Shown: piece by piece, positions 1 to 12,929 of the stretch
Position numbering within the stretch: position 1 is the stretch's first letter
How the letters are laid out: every line of letters starts with the position of its first letter
Translations under genes and position numbers: made by a program
Assembly: GCA_022316685.1 (NCBI GenBank)
Contig: JAKJHU010000156.1
Coordinates: 434,001-498,000 of the forward strand
Source: Progne subis subis
Taxonomy: Eukaryota; Chordata; Aves; Passeriformes; Hirundinidae
Direction of reading: 5' to 3'
DNA: 64,000 bases
The notes under the pieces: generated by a model
What the model was told of the DNA's origin: nothing
The model's input: the letters and a program-made list of their open reading frames with translations, nothing else
The model's database searches: none

Positions 1-1775
1 CTGGAGGTCTCTCAGCCTGGTGTCCATCAGACTGTGGAACTGGCCCCAAAACTGATGGGCTGCACAAGGAGCCGTTGCCTCAGCCTGGAAAAGCCCTCTG
101 GGTTAATGGGGATGGCTGCTATTTAAAACAAATCCAATCAGGGTGGTTATCTGTGTCCTGATGGTTTAACATCCCAAATAAATGACAGTGAACTGAGCAC
201 AGAGACGAATGCCATTATTCCAGCATGGTGCACGGTGTAGGAAGTTGTCAGCCACCCAGGCTTTATTAATATTTGGTCATTCCATAGCAATCCATTACTA
301 TTGCACAAAGATTTATTACAAGGGGAGCAGCTGACTCCTCTGTGTTAAAGATGAAGTATAGCTCCTACTATTCTTTCTCCTTTCAGCTGCTTATAATTTT
401 CTTAATGCCATTTAAGCTGGGGCTTTCCTTGCCATCGGGTGGCTATTTTGAGAAAAACTTTCACTTCTGTGATACACAATTATCTCATGATGAACTAGTT
501 TGGAGACCAATTAAGTGAAATGCCACCCATGACACATCACTCCATAGGTGAAGCCATTCCTGTACCTTCTTTTTTTTTAAATGTAATGTGTTCATGTAAT
601 ATCTTTTGTTATTCACAGGCATTTTTCAAAATGCTTTTCCAAACACCTTTTGTTTATTTAACTAGTCCAGGGTCTCCTCTCCCTAGAATTTTTTGCCAAT
701 TGTATAAATGGCAGAAAATCTATGGGTTCTCTTGATTAAGGGGTGTCTCAGGGCTTGATTTCCCTAGATTAGATGGTGTCAAAATACAGTTTTGGAGGAG
801 TTTGGGGATATGTGAAATAAATTGTGCAGACAGGGATAACTGCTGAGCTCTCTCAGCTGATTGCAGCCAGGCCTTCAGCCAACCCCTGATGCTTTCCCCA
901 AACCAGCTGAGGGTGTTCCAGGTGAGAAGAGCCCATCCAGGTTGAAGAGAGAATAAATAACCTGAGCACTGGCCTTTGGAAGGAGGGAAGAGCAGCAGTT
1001 CTGTGTCAGCTTTGCTATGTTTTCCAGGGTGGGAGGCAGACAGATGTTAGGGATTTTGCCCTCTAAAAGGGGATGAGCAGACACTGATGCAGCCTGGGGG
1101 AGGATATGCCTAGTTAAAATCTCCCCAAGATCCACTCAGGAACGGGAAAGAATGCAAGTGAAGTCTTGAGGCTGGAAAATCCAATCAGGAGTAGGAAAGG
1201 GACGCAAATGAGGTTTTGAGTAAAGGCCCCCGAGACAGGCACTTCTTGCAATCACTGGAGTTTGATGTAATGCCATTCCCAAGTGAAATATGGGATGGAT
1301 TTTGTATTAAAAGCAAACAACCTGACCCAGCAAAGCCTTGCTAGATATTGGCTAAGCCTGGCATTAAAACTGCGAGGGCATTTACAAGCGTTCTCTGCCA
1401 TGTACAGAGTGTATCCGGAGTAATTCCTTCAACGACTGCATTGTGTGGCACCGAGTAACATCAGCCAGCTTGTGAAAGGTAAATTGCAGCCTTAGCCCTT
1501 CCCTTAACTTGATTAATTTTGATCACTGGAGCTTTTTTTCCTAGCTATTATCTTTCCCAAGCGGTTTCCCTTTATGCGCTGCCATTCACAAACTGTTGCC
1601 GTGCACGCAGAGATGGGCTGGGGAGGCCAAACCTGCCTTTCTGCGCTGTTAAAACCATCCAACCTTTCATTGAAAAACAATTAGACTGCAAAACGCTTCA
1701 GATTACGACTAATCAAGCCCTGTCAAAGGCAGTAAAACGCACGTTTCTGCCAGGAAGCAAAGCTCCAGCTCTTAC
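1..1775. other. IQCA1 intron (partial), left edge
   Basis: This stretch follows the 1883-1776 exon in transcript order. I found no exon with AAA-domain motifs (GPSGVGK-like Walker A) on the minus strand and no recognisable repeat. A T-rich patch lies near 570. Confidence 0.6.
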
Positions 1776-1883
1776 CTAAGGGCAATATTCCATAGAGTGT
1801 CACGAGCTGTCTGACTTCTGGGATGGAGGGCAAGGGCTGGGCACCTGTCATTCGAAGGATGCTCCTCACACAGTCGGAGTAGC
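1776..1883 (-). CDS. IQCA1: IQCA1 exon: VRQLVTLYGILPLG, just before the AAA domain (residues 348-383)
   Basis: This exon of 108 bases completes the split Gly codon and encodes YSDCVRSILRMTG, AQPLPSIPEVRQL and VTLYGILPL plus one base. It matches the SLLDVRQLITLYGILPLG segment that precedes the Walker A region in mammalian IQCA1. The acceptor is cttcctcctcgcag/GC and the donor is CCCTTAG/gtaaga, phase 1. This is the last IQCA1 exon in the window. The Walker A, Walker B and later AAA motifs must lie to the left of position 1. Confidence 0.95.
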
Positions 1884-2060
1884 CTGCGAGGAGGAAGCGG
1901 GAGCTCGATAAATGTGACACCGTTGTTGGAAAAAGCGTAACTCGGGGAACGAGGAGCCGCCACACGGCAGCGGGGACGTCACACGCGCTCAGCAGAGCCA
2001 GGCTCGGGGAACTCAAGCTGGGCAATATTCTGCTGGAATGCGGCCCCGAGGAAGGTGAAC
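1845..2060. promoter_or_regulatory. CpG-rich patch with CRE-like half site
   Basis: CpG dinucleotides are dense here (roughly fifteen in about 210 bases), while surrounding intron sequence is CpG-poor as usual for vertebrate DNA. The patch covers the start of the 1883-1776 exon and the intron before it. On the minus strand TGACGTCC, a CREB/ATF-like site, lies at 1974-1981. It could be a small CpG island or internal promoter driving a short transcript from just before the AAA domain, or only a GC-rich exon edge. The CpG density is seen; the function is inferred. Confidence 0.3.
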
Positions 2061-4248
2061 TGCAAAGGCAAATTGAAGCTGAACAGGCTGTGGAAGTTGT
2101 TCAGCAGAGAGCAGACGGTTTCGAGTAACCTTGTAAAGAAACTTTGTGGAGAAGAATCATTAGCAGCGCCATAAATCACGCTGCTGGCAAAGGATTCCTG
2201 GATTTGGGATTTTGCAGGGCTAGAATCCCAGTGAACCATGCGCTCTCAGAAGGATTTCAAAAAGGGGGAAAAGCTATTTTAACAAGCTTTTCCCTGGCTG
2301 GGTCCCATCTCAGCTCCTCGCTGTGTCACCTCATTTGGTGAGGCTCTCTGCTTTGCAGTTCACCTCTTTTTTTTTCCACCCTTTTGTTCAAAAAAACCTC
2401 CACAAAACAACCCAAGAAAACGAAAAATCCCTGATGTGAACCGAAATGATTTAATCTTGCCTTGGCTCTGGTTACAGAGCTATAATCACATTGCTTGCCC
2501 TGTCAAAGTCTGTATCCAAGAAATGTTGGAGAACAAAGATACAGGAGGATGGGCCACAAGCAGGAAAACCAGTTGTGATGTAGTCAGTGATTATTTTTAG
2601 CATAAAGTGCATGTCATTATGGTGATTATTATTGAAAAATAATAATATATTATGTTTTACTGGAGATAAAAAGGCAGAGGGCAAGAGGCCTCCAGAGCAG
2701 AGGTAAATTAGCAGTGGTTAAGAGCAAAAGTGGAGGTGTAATTTGGGGGCAAAAAGGCAGACAAGCCCTGGTGCAACTGCCCCCTCCCCTCTGAAGAATA
2801 AAATTAATTTCAGGTTTTATCTTTTATTTAAGGAGAAATCAAAAGAACGGGATAGGAATTAATCTTCACAGATTTAATTAGAAGGCATCAAAGGGTTTAA
2901 TTGCAACTGCACATAAATCACAGTGGATATTCTCTGACTAATTTAGATAAGGTCACCAAGAAAATTAGTTCGGTGATGTCAGTTTGTCATAGAGGGGGGA
3001 CATTTCGGTGCCTTTACTGGCTGTGTAGCACAGTTCCACTCTTTGTCCTTTCCCCAGGAGCTGGAAGTGACCTTCCTTGGGCTTTAGCCCTGGAAGGCTG
3101 AGCAGATGAAGACTTCTTTCTCTGCAGGCTTTGACTGCGTCCTTGGACCCTTCCAGAAAGTTTTTTCTGGATTTCAAAAAATTGTTGGAGATGGGCTGTT
3201 TTAAAAGCATTTGTGGTGGGGGAATGTTTGTTGGACACAAGTGACCTTGATAAGTTGGGAGAACAGAGGAAGAATGAAAATCTTCCTTTACTTTGTGCTC
3301 TTTAATGAGCACGAGATGGATGGGACACTTGTTAATTCAGAGAATTAACAACTCTTCAGAGGAATGGGCAGAGGCTCTGGAGGCTGAACTGGTGCTTCTG
3401 AGAGTTTATATAAACATGGCATTTGGGGGTGATAGAAGAAAATTTGTCTTTTCTGTCTTGGCCTTGTACTATCAGCCTGTAGCACTGCTGCTTCTGGACA
3501 GCTGCAAATTCAAACCATGGTCTTTGAAAATACCTGAATCTTGGTGGGTTTTTTTTTTTTTTGTTGTTGCTAAGATGCTGTGATTTCACTGTGCGTCACC
3601 AAATGTTTGTGGATGTGGTGTTAGACCCCTCTAAAGTCTGAAAATGTGAGGTTTGGGGGTTTTTTACCCCTTTTTTCTCTGTAGAGCATAGATAAGCAGG
3701 TCTGGCCGCAGTTGCAGGTAACAGAAACCAGACAAGAGGAATGTGAAATGCAGAACTAGGCAGAGACACATCTTACTCACATGAAGGGCCAGATATGCCT
3801 CAAAGCACTGCTCAAAGTTCATGGGCAGTCAGGGAGGTGCAGGGAAGGGGCTGAGTCTTCTCTGCTCAGTGAACAAAAGCTAGAGGTGCAATTTTTGCTG
3901 TTCTCTGGGAAATACTCTGCATGGCTTGTGACCCCTGCTCTGTTAGGCTTGCACTGTCTTGCCACTGCCTGGCAAGGGCTCCTTAAAGGATGTTCTGGTT
4001 CTACCTCAGAGGGATTGTGACACCCACAACCCTTCAAGGCTTCCAGGTGTTGCTGCCTGGAGTTAAACACCAGCTCTGCAAACAGGTCCTGGGCTCAGCA
4101 GCAGAAGTGAAAGCAGAAACAGACTTGATTTGCATACCTGGCCTTAGCTATTCAAAGTGCAGTGACTCTCGAACTCAGTCGTGACTGGAAATAGGGGTCA
4201 GTGAAGGTTTGATCAAACACCACGTTTGCTGTGAAAGGGCTACTTTAC
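1884..4248. other. IQCA1 intron, 2.4 kb
   Basis: Intron between the 4331-4249 and 1883-1776 exons. Its 3' end, next to the acceptor, is CpG-rich (see 1845-2060). The rest holds short T and A runs (for example near 3550) and no recognisable interspersed repeat. Confidence 0.7.
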
Positions 4249-4331
4249 CGATGTAGTCAGAGAGATTCACATTCTTGACTCTGATGATCAATCCTCCTTC
4301 TGCAAGTTCCTGGTACAGGGAATCAATGGTC
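4249..4331 (-). CDS. IQCA1: IQCA1 exon: TIDSLYQEL and VNLSDYIG (residues 320-347 plus part of 348)
   Basis: This exon of 83 bases completes the Arg codon and encodes TIDSLYQELAEGGLI, then IRVKNVNLSDYI and one base of a Gly codon. It closely matches TIESLYKELVEEGLLI...VNLSDYIG in mammals. The acceptor is cgcctgtag/GA and the donor is ACATCG/gtaaag. This is the lead-in to the AAA domain. Confidence 0.95.
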
Positions 4332-4874
4332 CTACAGGCGAGAGACATCACTCAGAAACAGTCAGGAAAAGCTCAGTCCTCCCAGAACTGAGCCAGCCTG
4401 AGAGTTACTTATGTTTGCCCAGTTTTGTAAATGCACTTTGTGGCCCGGAGGTAGCGGTGATTGGTGCCATCAACGTGAAATCAATAAGCACAGTTCTCTG
4501 TGCTGTGCTGAGTAATCTCTTTCCCTCCCTCACACGCTGGGTCCCCCTCTCCTGCTGACTCCATTTACCCATTTCCAGGTGATGCCAGATCAGTTATGAC
4601 TTGTGTAATGGACTCATTCATTAATATCAATTACTGGCAAATTATTTTTAAATTACACAATAATGGCAATCCTAACACTACTATACCTATTCACTCAGCT
4701 CTCCAATTAGTACTAATTCATTAATTCTACTTGGAATTTATTCTGTTGGCAACAGACAACCTCATCTCTCTGGGAACACACCGGGAATGCCTCGCTCAGA
4801 TCTACCACCTGCAGTGTTGTGGTCAGGCTGGTCAGAACAGGATTGGGGCAAAAAACATTCCGTGGAAGTGTTGG

Positions 4875-5016
4875 CCCATCCCTGGAAGTGTCCAAGGCCA
4901 GGCTGGACAGGGTTTGGAGCAGCCTGGGATGGTGGAAGGTGTCCCTGCCCATGGCAGAGGGTGGAACTGGATGGGCTTTAGGGTCCTTTCCAACCCCAAC
5001 CTTCCTGGGATTCCAT
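4875..5016 (+). mobile_element. CR1 LINE 3' fragment
   Basis: The plus strand carries the CR1 3' end in order: cccatccctggaagtgtc, aaggccaggctggac, gtggaaggtgtccctgccca, then the ccttccaaccccaac tail. It is 5'-truncated and lacks intact coding. Confidence 0.9.
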
Positions 5017-5280
5017 GGAATGGGCAAAACTTCCCCAGTGGCAGTTTCTCCCTAGCTCCATTAGTGGCTGAAAGTAGATCCCAGTAACAGAGTTTAAACA
5101 CCTAAATTTGAGCGTGGTTTTCTATTGATGTGGATCTTCTCTACGCTCTCTTTTGAAATTCTAAGTATTCATTTCAATGACACTTTTGGCACTTGGTTTT
5201 ATAGAGTAATACTGCTTCCAGGAAGATGTAAACTGAACAAACCTGTCGGAAATTCTCAGTGGATTAGCAGCATAAACAAT

Positions 5281-5286
5281 TTTTTT

Positions 5287-5325
<39 letters not shown>

Positions 5326-5331
5326 CTTTTT
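5281..5331. repeat. poly-T tract (about 50 bases)
   Basis: A nearly pure T run interrupted by single C bases at its edges. On the IQCA1 sense strand it is an A tract. No adjacent retroposon body is recognisable. Confidence 0.95.
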
Positions 5332-6548
5332 AGATCTCTCAGTGTTTTTGCACACTTTTCACATTCTTCCCCCTGAATTATTCTGTCTTTCTCACCTATC
5401 TTAATTGGGATGTCCTGGTCTGGCTTCAATAAATATATTTAATAGTGCCTCTCAGCTGGCTAATAAACCTACAGATATAATTTGAGGTCTGCAGCCTTTT
5501 TTCCATTTCAGCTGAGGAATTTTATGTTTATGCTGTCTTAGTGGCACAATTAATGTAGGAGTAGCAATAAGCAAATCCAAAATTTAATGCACCTTCAACA
5601 AGGTTGATTTTGCTGCTCTGACTCTTGCTCTCATCCTCAGTGGTTTTATGATGGGAATGCATCATAAAACAGGCAGAAGGTGGAATGGGACTAACCTGAC
5701 AGCTCTGGTGGGAGCAGAACTTCTGCTTTTCCTGGTTTATTATTTTTACTGTGCCAGTAAAATGATGCATGTCCTGAGCTCCTCCAAGGGAGTGTGATGT
5801 GACGAGTCTTTGTTGACTGAAGCCCCCTGTGCCCCCTTCACTGGGCCAAAAATTGAGATTTTAAATCTGAGTTATTCATCCCCTCTCTGGGTTATTTCTG
5901 AAATGCTCAGCAGGAAGGGGCAAAACATGGAGCCAAAAAATGCCAGATAAAAAGCCAGCTATTAAAAACCTCATGTTTTCAGCTGGCTGCATGGTAAGTT
6001 TATATATAAACAAGGAGGTATATGCAAGAGCAGTTGTAAAAGCAGGGAATAGATGCGTCCTTATCAGACTTTGGCACCGTTCTGCAGGAGAGGTCCTGGT
6101 CTGTTATAAACCATGAGACATGGATTTTAAATATTTGCTTGGAGGCAAATATATTTTTTTCAATATTTTTCAATATTTTAAATATCTAAAAATTTTTAAT
6201 AATATTTTTAAATATTTAAAATGTATTTTAAAGCATGTGAAGAGATCGTTGGCTGATTGTGTGCTGCCAGCACCCAAATGACCGAGTGCAGGCCTTGCTG
6301 TTCTTGCACAAATTGGGTTTGTGGGGTGAATGTCACTGATTGTGTTTGTCTTTGGGCTGTTCTCCAGCCCTGCTCCTGGATCAGCTGGCCCCTGTGGTGA
6401 TGCCTCTGTGCAGGTGTCTGTGTTGTGTGCACAGGTGAAAAATAGCTGGATTAGCAGGGAACACATCACTCTCCTTGAAAATGGCAGGGCAGAAGAAGAA
6501 ATCCTCTGAGATTGAGGTTGAGATCTAATGCAGAGAGGTTCTCTTTAC

Positions 6549-6610
6549 CTGTCAGGAGTCAGATCTTTCTCCAGCTCAGGTATCCTTTTCTTCCCACGTG
6601 CCTTGCTTCC
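6549..6610 (-). CDS. IQCA1: IQCA1 exon: basic patch and DLTPDR (residues 300-319 plus part of 320)
   Basis: This exon of 62 bases encodes GSKARGKKRI, PELEKDLTPD and two bases of a split Arg codon. The DLTPDR end matches DLTADR of mammalian IQCA1. The polylysine stretch I recall before it in mammals is reduced to KARGKKR. The acceptor is tggtcctcag/GGA and the donor is CCTGACAG/gtaaag. Confidence 0.9.
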
Positions 6611-6872
6611 CTGAGGACCACACAAGAAAGCAGAAATTTGTGACTTTAGCACAGATAAATATTTTTCAATGTATAAGTATTTTTGAAGCAAAGTGAGAGC
6701 CAGAACAGCCAATGTTCCAGTGTTTGAATGTAGCCCAAAGGGAAAAATCATATCCTTAAACAGCAGTCCCATTGCTACACAGGAAAGTATCCCAGAGTAA
6801 TTTTATTTCGAAGGGAAAAGTTCCTCTCCTTCCCTTCACTTGGATATTAGACAATTTATTTTTTTATTGGCA

Positions 6873-7035
6873 CAGCTGCCCAGGACAGTGGTGGAATCCC
6901 CAGCCCTGGAGGGATTTAAAAGCCGTGTGGATGGGGCACTTGAGGACATGGTTTAGTGGTGGCCTTGGCAGTGCAGGTTAAGGGCTGGACTCAATCTCTC
7001 AGAGACCTTTTCCCAATTGTATGATTCTCATTCTG
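6873..7035 (+). mobile_element. CR1 LINE 3' fragment, divergent subfamily
   Basis: It starts cagctgcccaggacagtggtgg, with gacatggtttagtggtggcc in the middle, and ends ccttttcccaattgtatgattct. This resembles the CR1 class whose 3' end carries a GACATGGTTTAGTGG block, distinct from the fragment at 4875. Confidence 0.8.
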
Positions 7036-7152
7036 TGGTTTTTCTGGAGCACAGTTCTGTGGGTGAGGGGGAATATGGCCCTTGCTCAAGAAGGAAGCAG
7101 GAAGGAAAAGGGTGTGGGGTCCAAGTAGCTGCTCCAGAGGCTGTTTATGCCT

Positions 7153-7210
7153 TTAAAAAAAAAAAATAAAATATATATATATATATATATATAAAAGTAA
7201 AATATATAAG
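7153..7210. repeat. A tract and (AT)n microsatellite
   Basis: An A run of about twelve bases is followed by a TA dinucleotide repeat of about a dozen units and a short AT-rich tail. Confidence 0.95.
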
Positions 7211-9012
7211 CTGCTTCCCTGAGGGGAAAAGCTCCCGAGACTCTACTACCCTCCTAACCACTGGACATCCTTCTCTTTCCTAATTCCTCAGGGAAGAAAG
7301 AAGCTGGAAGGGATCAGAAAAACCATGACCTGCTCTTTTCATATTTTCACCACTATTTCACCACAGAAGGATTTTAACTCGTGTGCCTCATTCCTGTACA
7401 CATTACAAAAAAACTCACTGGCAAACATAAATAAGGAAGATGTGACTCGGGCTTGTCAAGCCTCTCCATTAATTACAGCTCAGGAGCCATAAATGTGGTT
7501 AGGGATAATTAGTAGTGGGGAGAGGGCATCATTAATCCGTGTTAGTGCCCACCACTGGTGCCTGACTCCAGTGCTCCAGCAAAGCACTTCAGGATTGCTC
7601 CAGTGGAACCGTTTACACAGAAACCTTGGTGCACCAGGGGATTTCTCCAACAGCTTAAATTTAAGCACGTGCTTAAATGCTTAGTTGAACAAGACAGCTT
7701 ATTCTTTCCAAAAGTTTACGTTCGCTTTCCTGGGAATACAGTCATTTACTTGGTTCTTTTTTTTTTTTTAATAACAGTGAATACTTCTGCAGAGCTCTGG
7801 GGGTTGCGTTGTTGAGTTAAAAAAGTCCTGTCCAATTATCTGGAAAATGCTGGGCTTTTTCACAGAATAGATCAGCAGCCTTCAGGAATACATCAATTTT
7901 AGCTTTTCAAGGGTAGACGCAATGTAAGTAACCTGTGGTTCAATCACCTGTTACTGTTTGTGATGCCACAAAGATAATCCAGATGAAAATGCAGCCCAAA
8001 CCCAAAGCGCTACATGGATCACGCTAACTGGGAAAAGGAGATGTTTGTACGTTTTGGGTTAGGATAACACAAACAACTCTGGATTTGGAGAACTATACCT
8101 TGGCTTTCTTTACATAAATAAGTTTGGCGGCAAATATTCATCCAAATGTGCCAGGGGGGGATTTTGTTTTGAAGAAAAGGAATGGGAAGAAGAAAGCACA
8201 CGCCATGCTCTTTTAACAACTGCAGAAATATTGAGGCTGTCACTGGTTTATTTTTGCCGTTCCTCCTGTTTTGTCTTTCTAACCCCTCTTCCATCAAGCC
8301 AGAAATTACATATAGTCGGGTCTGATTGGGAAGAAAAGCTCGCTTCAACCTATGTGAAGACACTAAGCATATGTTGAATTTATTGGCCAACTGGTATCGT
8401 CCTCAAGGCAGCTTCACCAATAAAGTAACTCCAGGGCAAAACAAAAATGAGCTGTGCGGAGGAAAAAAATGTGTTTTCCTAATTAACAACAGCATTTGTG
8501 GGGAATTTGGCACAGGCTGGGAAGTGATAAGGGCAAATATGAATTGTAGACAATGGCTTGCCTCCAAAATGTCTTACTGGGAATGGCTTTTATTTAGAAA
8601 ATGATAATGTTTAATGAATGTGAACACGCTCGTCATTTATAACGGAAATCTCCTTGCTTGTCTCTCTGAGATGTCAGCTGAGCTTCTGTGTAGCCATCCT
8701 CTGACTGGGGGATTTTCTCCCTTGATAACTCCCACGGAGTGAGCTGCATCAGGTGGCAGCTGGCAGGGACACGGGGCTGTCTCCTGTGTCCTTGCTGCGT
8801 GGGCTCAGCAAAATGCTTTGGGTAGCTCAGAGGTAGGAGGAGACAAGAACCAAGATTTCAGACCAAATTCCAGAGCACTGCCTGCTGCTGGAATGGCACC
8901 AGCAGGGAGAGGGTATCCAAATGTCTCACGGAGGGAAATGGTTGAAACTGGAGGATCTGTGGCACCCTTTGGCTGTGATCTCACACGTCCTGGCTACAGC
9001 TATAACCACCAC

Positions 9013-9275
9013 GGGTCATGGAATGGCTGCTTTGGAAGATTATCCAGTGCCACCCCCTGCCATGGGCAGGGACAACTTCCAGTATCCCTAGGCTGCTCCA
9101 AGCCCTGTCCAACCTGGCCTTGGACACTTCCAGAGATCCAGGGGCAGCTGCAGCTGCTCTGGCACCCTGTGCCAGGACCTCTCCACCCTCACATGGAAAA
9201 ATTTCTTCCCAATATCCCACCTAAAGCTACTCTCAGTTTGAAGCCATTCCTCCTTGTCCCTCACGCTGTTGTAAC
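9013..9275 (-). mobile_element. CR1 LINE 3' fragment
   Basis: CR1 in antisense on the plus strand: the gccatgggcagggac core, then ctgtccaacctggccttgga, ctccaccctcac, atttcttcccaatat and gtttgaagccattcctcctt. This reaches about 260 bases into the element from its 3' end. The 160-residue plus-strand reading frame across it (8818-9300) is a by-product. Confidence 0.9.
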
Positions 9276-12200
9276 AAATCCCTCCACATGTTTCTTGTAG
9301 GTTCCCTGGTGGAAAAGTAACAAGAGGAAATGCTCCTGTGGTTTAAGGGAAACCAGCTGCAGCTGATGCAGTTTTTTTAGTGGATCTCTTGGACTATGTG
9401 AGATGCTGAAGATGGGAGATGGAGCAAGTGCAGATTTGCACTGGGCCTGGGTTGAGAAGTCTTTTCTGGCAGTGCTGAGATAAAACAAGCAGCTTTTGAC
9501 ACTTGCACTGAAAAAGTGCTTGGACAAAAACTCAATTCCCACCTTGCTGAACGAGGGACTCTGATCTACAGTCCCTGTTGGGATTAGGCACGGCATCCAA
9601 AGAGGTTCCAGATGAGCCCACAGCTGGCTGAGAGCTCTGGGTGCAGCAGGAAATCCAGCAGGGCTTGAGAATCCCAGCCCTTTTCCTCAGTTCTCACCCA
9701 GCTTCTCTTCTGCTCTCCTTCTCTATGGCTTTGCTCGTGGCAGTATTTCTGTCACAGCCACAAAGTTTTCTTTTTTTTCTCTTGCTTCTGCCCACTTTCA
9801 CCAAAAAGAGATAAAAAGCAGTGTCGAGGCCTAGGCCAGAAGCAAGTTTGCCACACTTTGGTTCTCATGTCCCCCTCTCCTGGGTTTTCTGTGTATTTTT
9901 TTTTTTCCCCCTGAATTCTGGCCGTGCCTTTGTGTACGTGTGGGTGTGTGCATTTCCAACGCATTGCTTTACCTGCAGTGGGGATCAGAAATAAATCCTT
10001 GGGGGAGCAGAGCAGGAAAGCAGCACAATGGGCTTGAGAGAAAGCTACTCTGATAAGCTCTTAAATGGAATTTACAGGTCAGCGACTGCCATGTTCCTCA
10101 CTCAGAGGATATCTCACTCCCAGCCTGTCCCTTCCCAGTGCTCCCAGTCCCAGCTTGGTGATCCCTGGCTGGGCAGGGGATGAGCTACCACTGTGCAAAA
10201 TGAAGGAAAATGCAGTTTAGAGCAGAGCTGACCCACATTCGTCTGTTTCTGTTGTATCCTCATCCCCTTTCTAGTGACAGCCATTGGAGCAGGAGCTATC
10301 TGGAAGAATCAGAGTCCAGCAAAGTGTGTCTCTCAAACAGGACACTCTGCTCTATCCCCTGTGACTGCTGGGCCATAAAGGTGGGACACTCTCTGGGTGT
10401 GGGGAGCTTCCAGCTTGGAAAGAGGCACAGGGTCTCTGACTCCAGCTAATTGCAGTGTAGTTTATTGAGTATTAGGTGCAATCTAATTAGTTTTGCTATT
10501 TCCAGATCAGTCTACTGCTCTGGAGACCCACTTGTCATGAGAAGAACAATTTTTTTTCACCCAGGTTCGTCTTCCACCAAGCTGGCAAATGGGATTCTTA
10601 TCTTCAGGAACTCTAAGAGCAGCTCTTAGTAGGGTTAAGTGTCAGCTTTTAGCAGTAAGTGGTATTTGAAGGCTTGGGAATCTGTGATAAAGTACTTATA
10701 GAAATAAAGGAGTAGGCCTGGAGTGTTGTATATTGTTTTTCTTAAATCTAAGACCTCAGGTGTCTGGAAGACTGACTGGAGGGGAGAAATTTCCCTTTAG
10801 AGTCCGGTTCCAAAATGTCCTTGCTGTATTCTCCACAGAAGGGACTTAAAAACTCAGATTGGTTCCTGTGGGTTGGGCAGATTTTTTTTTTGTTTTTAAT
10901 ATGGATTTGACAGAAAATTTCTGAGTGGTAAACTGCACATCTTAAGGCTTGGAAAGGCACAGGACATCTCCCTTTGATAGGGACTATTCCCTGACAAAAA
11001 GAGCAGAAGGAATCCTTCCCTAAAACAGAGGGAATGGCCAAACAAACCATCAGGAGTTTGGGATGATGGCCCCCCTGACACAGAATTCCACCTGTGAAAG
11101 TTCTCCTAAAGAAATCACCCTTTCACTGCCCCTTGCCAGAGTGCAGGAGAAGGTCTGATTTCTCTGAAGAATGTTGAATTCTCTTGAGAATGAAGAATAT
11201 CCCCATTTGTTTTTGGCAGGGGGATGTTTCACATTGTACTCCACTCCAGGCTACAGTGAGAACCCAAAACAACCACCTGTTATTTCATGCTGTGTAGCTG
11301 AGGGGGGACATATGGGACCTCGGATGTGGCTTGAAAAACTAGAGATTTTCTTTGCTGAATAATAAATTAATGAGCTATTTCCAAAACTTTCCAGCTCATA
11401 TTATTCTTATTATCTAGCCCAGGTTATCCTAAAGCAGATCTGCAGTCTGTGTCCACAGGTATGCACTGGTTTGGTTCATGACTGAGATATTTATGCAAAT
11501 ACTAACTGGAAAAAGCCTTTGCCAATGCTGAATGGACATTTTTTTATGGCTTTGCACTGGGAAGATGTGTTTTAACTACATCTTTTCTTCCCCATTCCTC
11601 AAATGGAACCGTTTTGGCTTGGGTGGAGAGTTTTTAGATGAAATCTTTAAGGAATTTGTATTATCTAATTAGTACTTCTTTTCCCGCCTCATTCTCTCAG
11701 GCTACTGGCACGACCTGGGAAAAGTTAAATAATCTCCCTCCTCCAACACTACACTGAAGGAAAAAAAAACAACAAACCCAACCCAGCCCCTGATATAAAG
11801 CTCTGTAATTCCAGGGTGACATTTTGCAGCAGGGCACCGACCAGCTGATCTAAATGTCTCTGCTCGGGAAAACTTGGGGGAGATTGTTGCAATATTTTGT
11901 CTGTATATCTTAAGCCCCTCACTATTTTTGAAACAGATTTAGGAATCCAAATGGGATCAGCTTTCAGAGCTGCCCCAGTCTTTTCTTATTAGATTGTCCC
12001 TGGATGTTTGTCAGGTGAAAGAGCATTTTTAAAGATAATTTGAGTCAAAGTAGAGCAACAGCAAGTATTTGCATGCTAAAAGGTATTACAGAAATGAAAT
12101 ACAGCATGAGATTAGGGTTGGCCATTTGTCCTGAGGGTTTTCAGTGGATCTGCTGATTGAGTGGTGGGGTGTAAGCTTTGAGTTGTTTTGCACTGACGTG

Positions 12201-12929
12201 ATCTCTAATTTAAATGCTTTGGTAAGGAATTTTAGAGAACCACAAGCTGTGGAATTCTTCATATGATAATGCTGTAAAACTAGATGTGAGCATGGCATGT
12301 GCTGTGTTTTGGGGGCTTTAACCTATTTTTTATGCCTAAATAAACTTGCCTTAATTGCAAATTCCCAAACCCCTTAATAGGATGTACTAACATAATGAGT
12401 ACCTGGCTGTGTGTGATCTATGTGGTGCTACAGACAAATGAAAGGTTACATCAAAACATTCAGAGGGAATTTTTTTGGTGTTCAGCCTTGAAACATAATA
12501 ACCAGTCCTTATTTAAGAGGAAAACAGCCAGCAGCTGGAAAACTCACAGGCCTCCAGATCCCTGTTTTCTTTGGAAAACTATTAATCTGAACTGGCCACT
12601 CCTAAAGAGAGGGATTGCTTCCATTTTGCTGTGTGAGTGCCTCCAAGGATTTCAGGAGGGTGAAAATCTGAAATATCTTGTGTGATTTATCTCTGGAATA
12701 GTTCAACTTGTCCTAAGCAATATTTATACATGTGAAAGAACAAGAGCTAATGGAGAAGGCCCTGAAAACAGCCACAGGTGAAGAGACTTTCAGATGTTCC
12801 TGACCTGAGATTCAGTAAATGTTTAGGGTGGACATTCTGATATTTGTACCTGAGGTCTGCACTGACCACCACCGTACCTGGGCAGGGAATTGAGGCTGCC
12901 CCTCAATGCTCCCAGCTTGCTGCTCTTAC

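Larger units (their letters stand above)
4332..6548. other. IQCA1 intron, 2.2 kb
   Basis: Intron between the 6610-6549 and 4331-4249 exons. It contains one CR1 fragment (4875-5016), a 50-base T tract (5281-5331) and an AT-rich stretch at 6130-6230. I see nothing else. Confidence 0.7.
6611..12929. other. IQCA1 intron, 6.3 kb
   Basis: Intron between the 13022-12930 and 6610-6549 exons. It contains CR1 fragments at 6873-7035 and 9013-9275, an AT microsatellite at 7156-7210 and short T runs. The remaining sequence shows no supported gene. Confidence 0.7.

Noticed and set aside
1..1775. Search for Walker A/B exons of the AAA domain
   Set aside because: No minus-strand frame here shows a GxxGxGK-type motif or IQCA1-like sequence, so the next exon must be outside the window.
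8818..9300. 160-codon plus-strand open frame
   Set aside because: Its second half is antisense CR1; the first half has no recognisable similarity.
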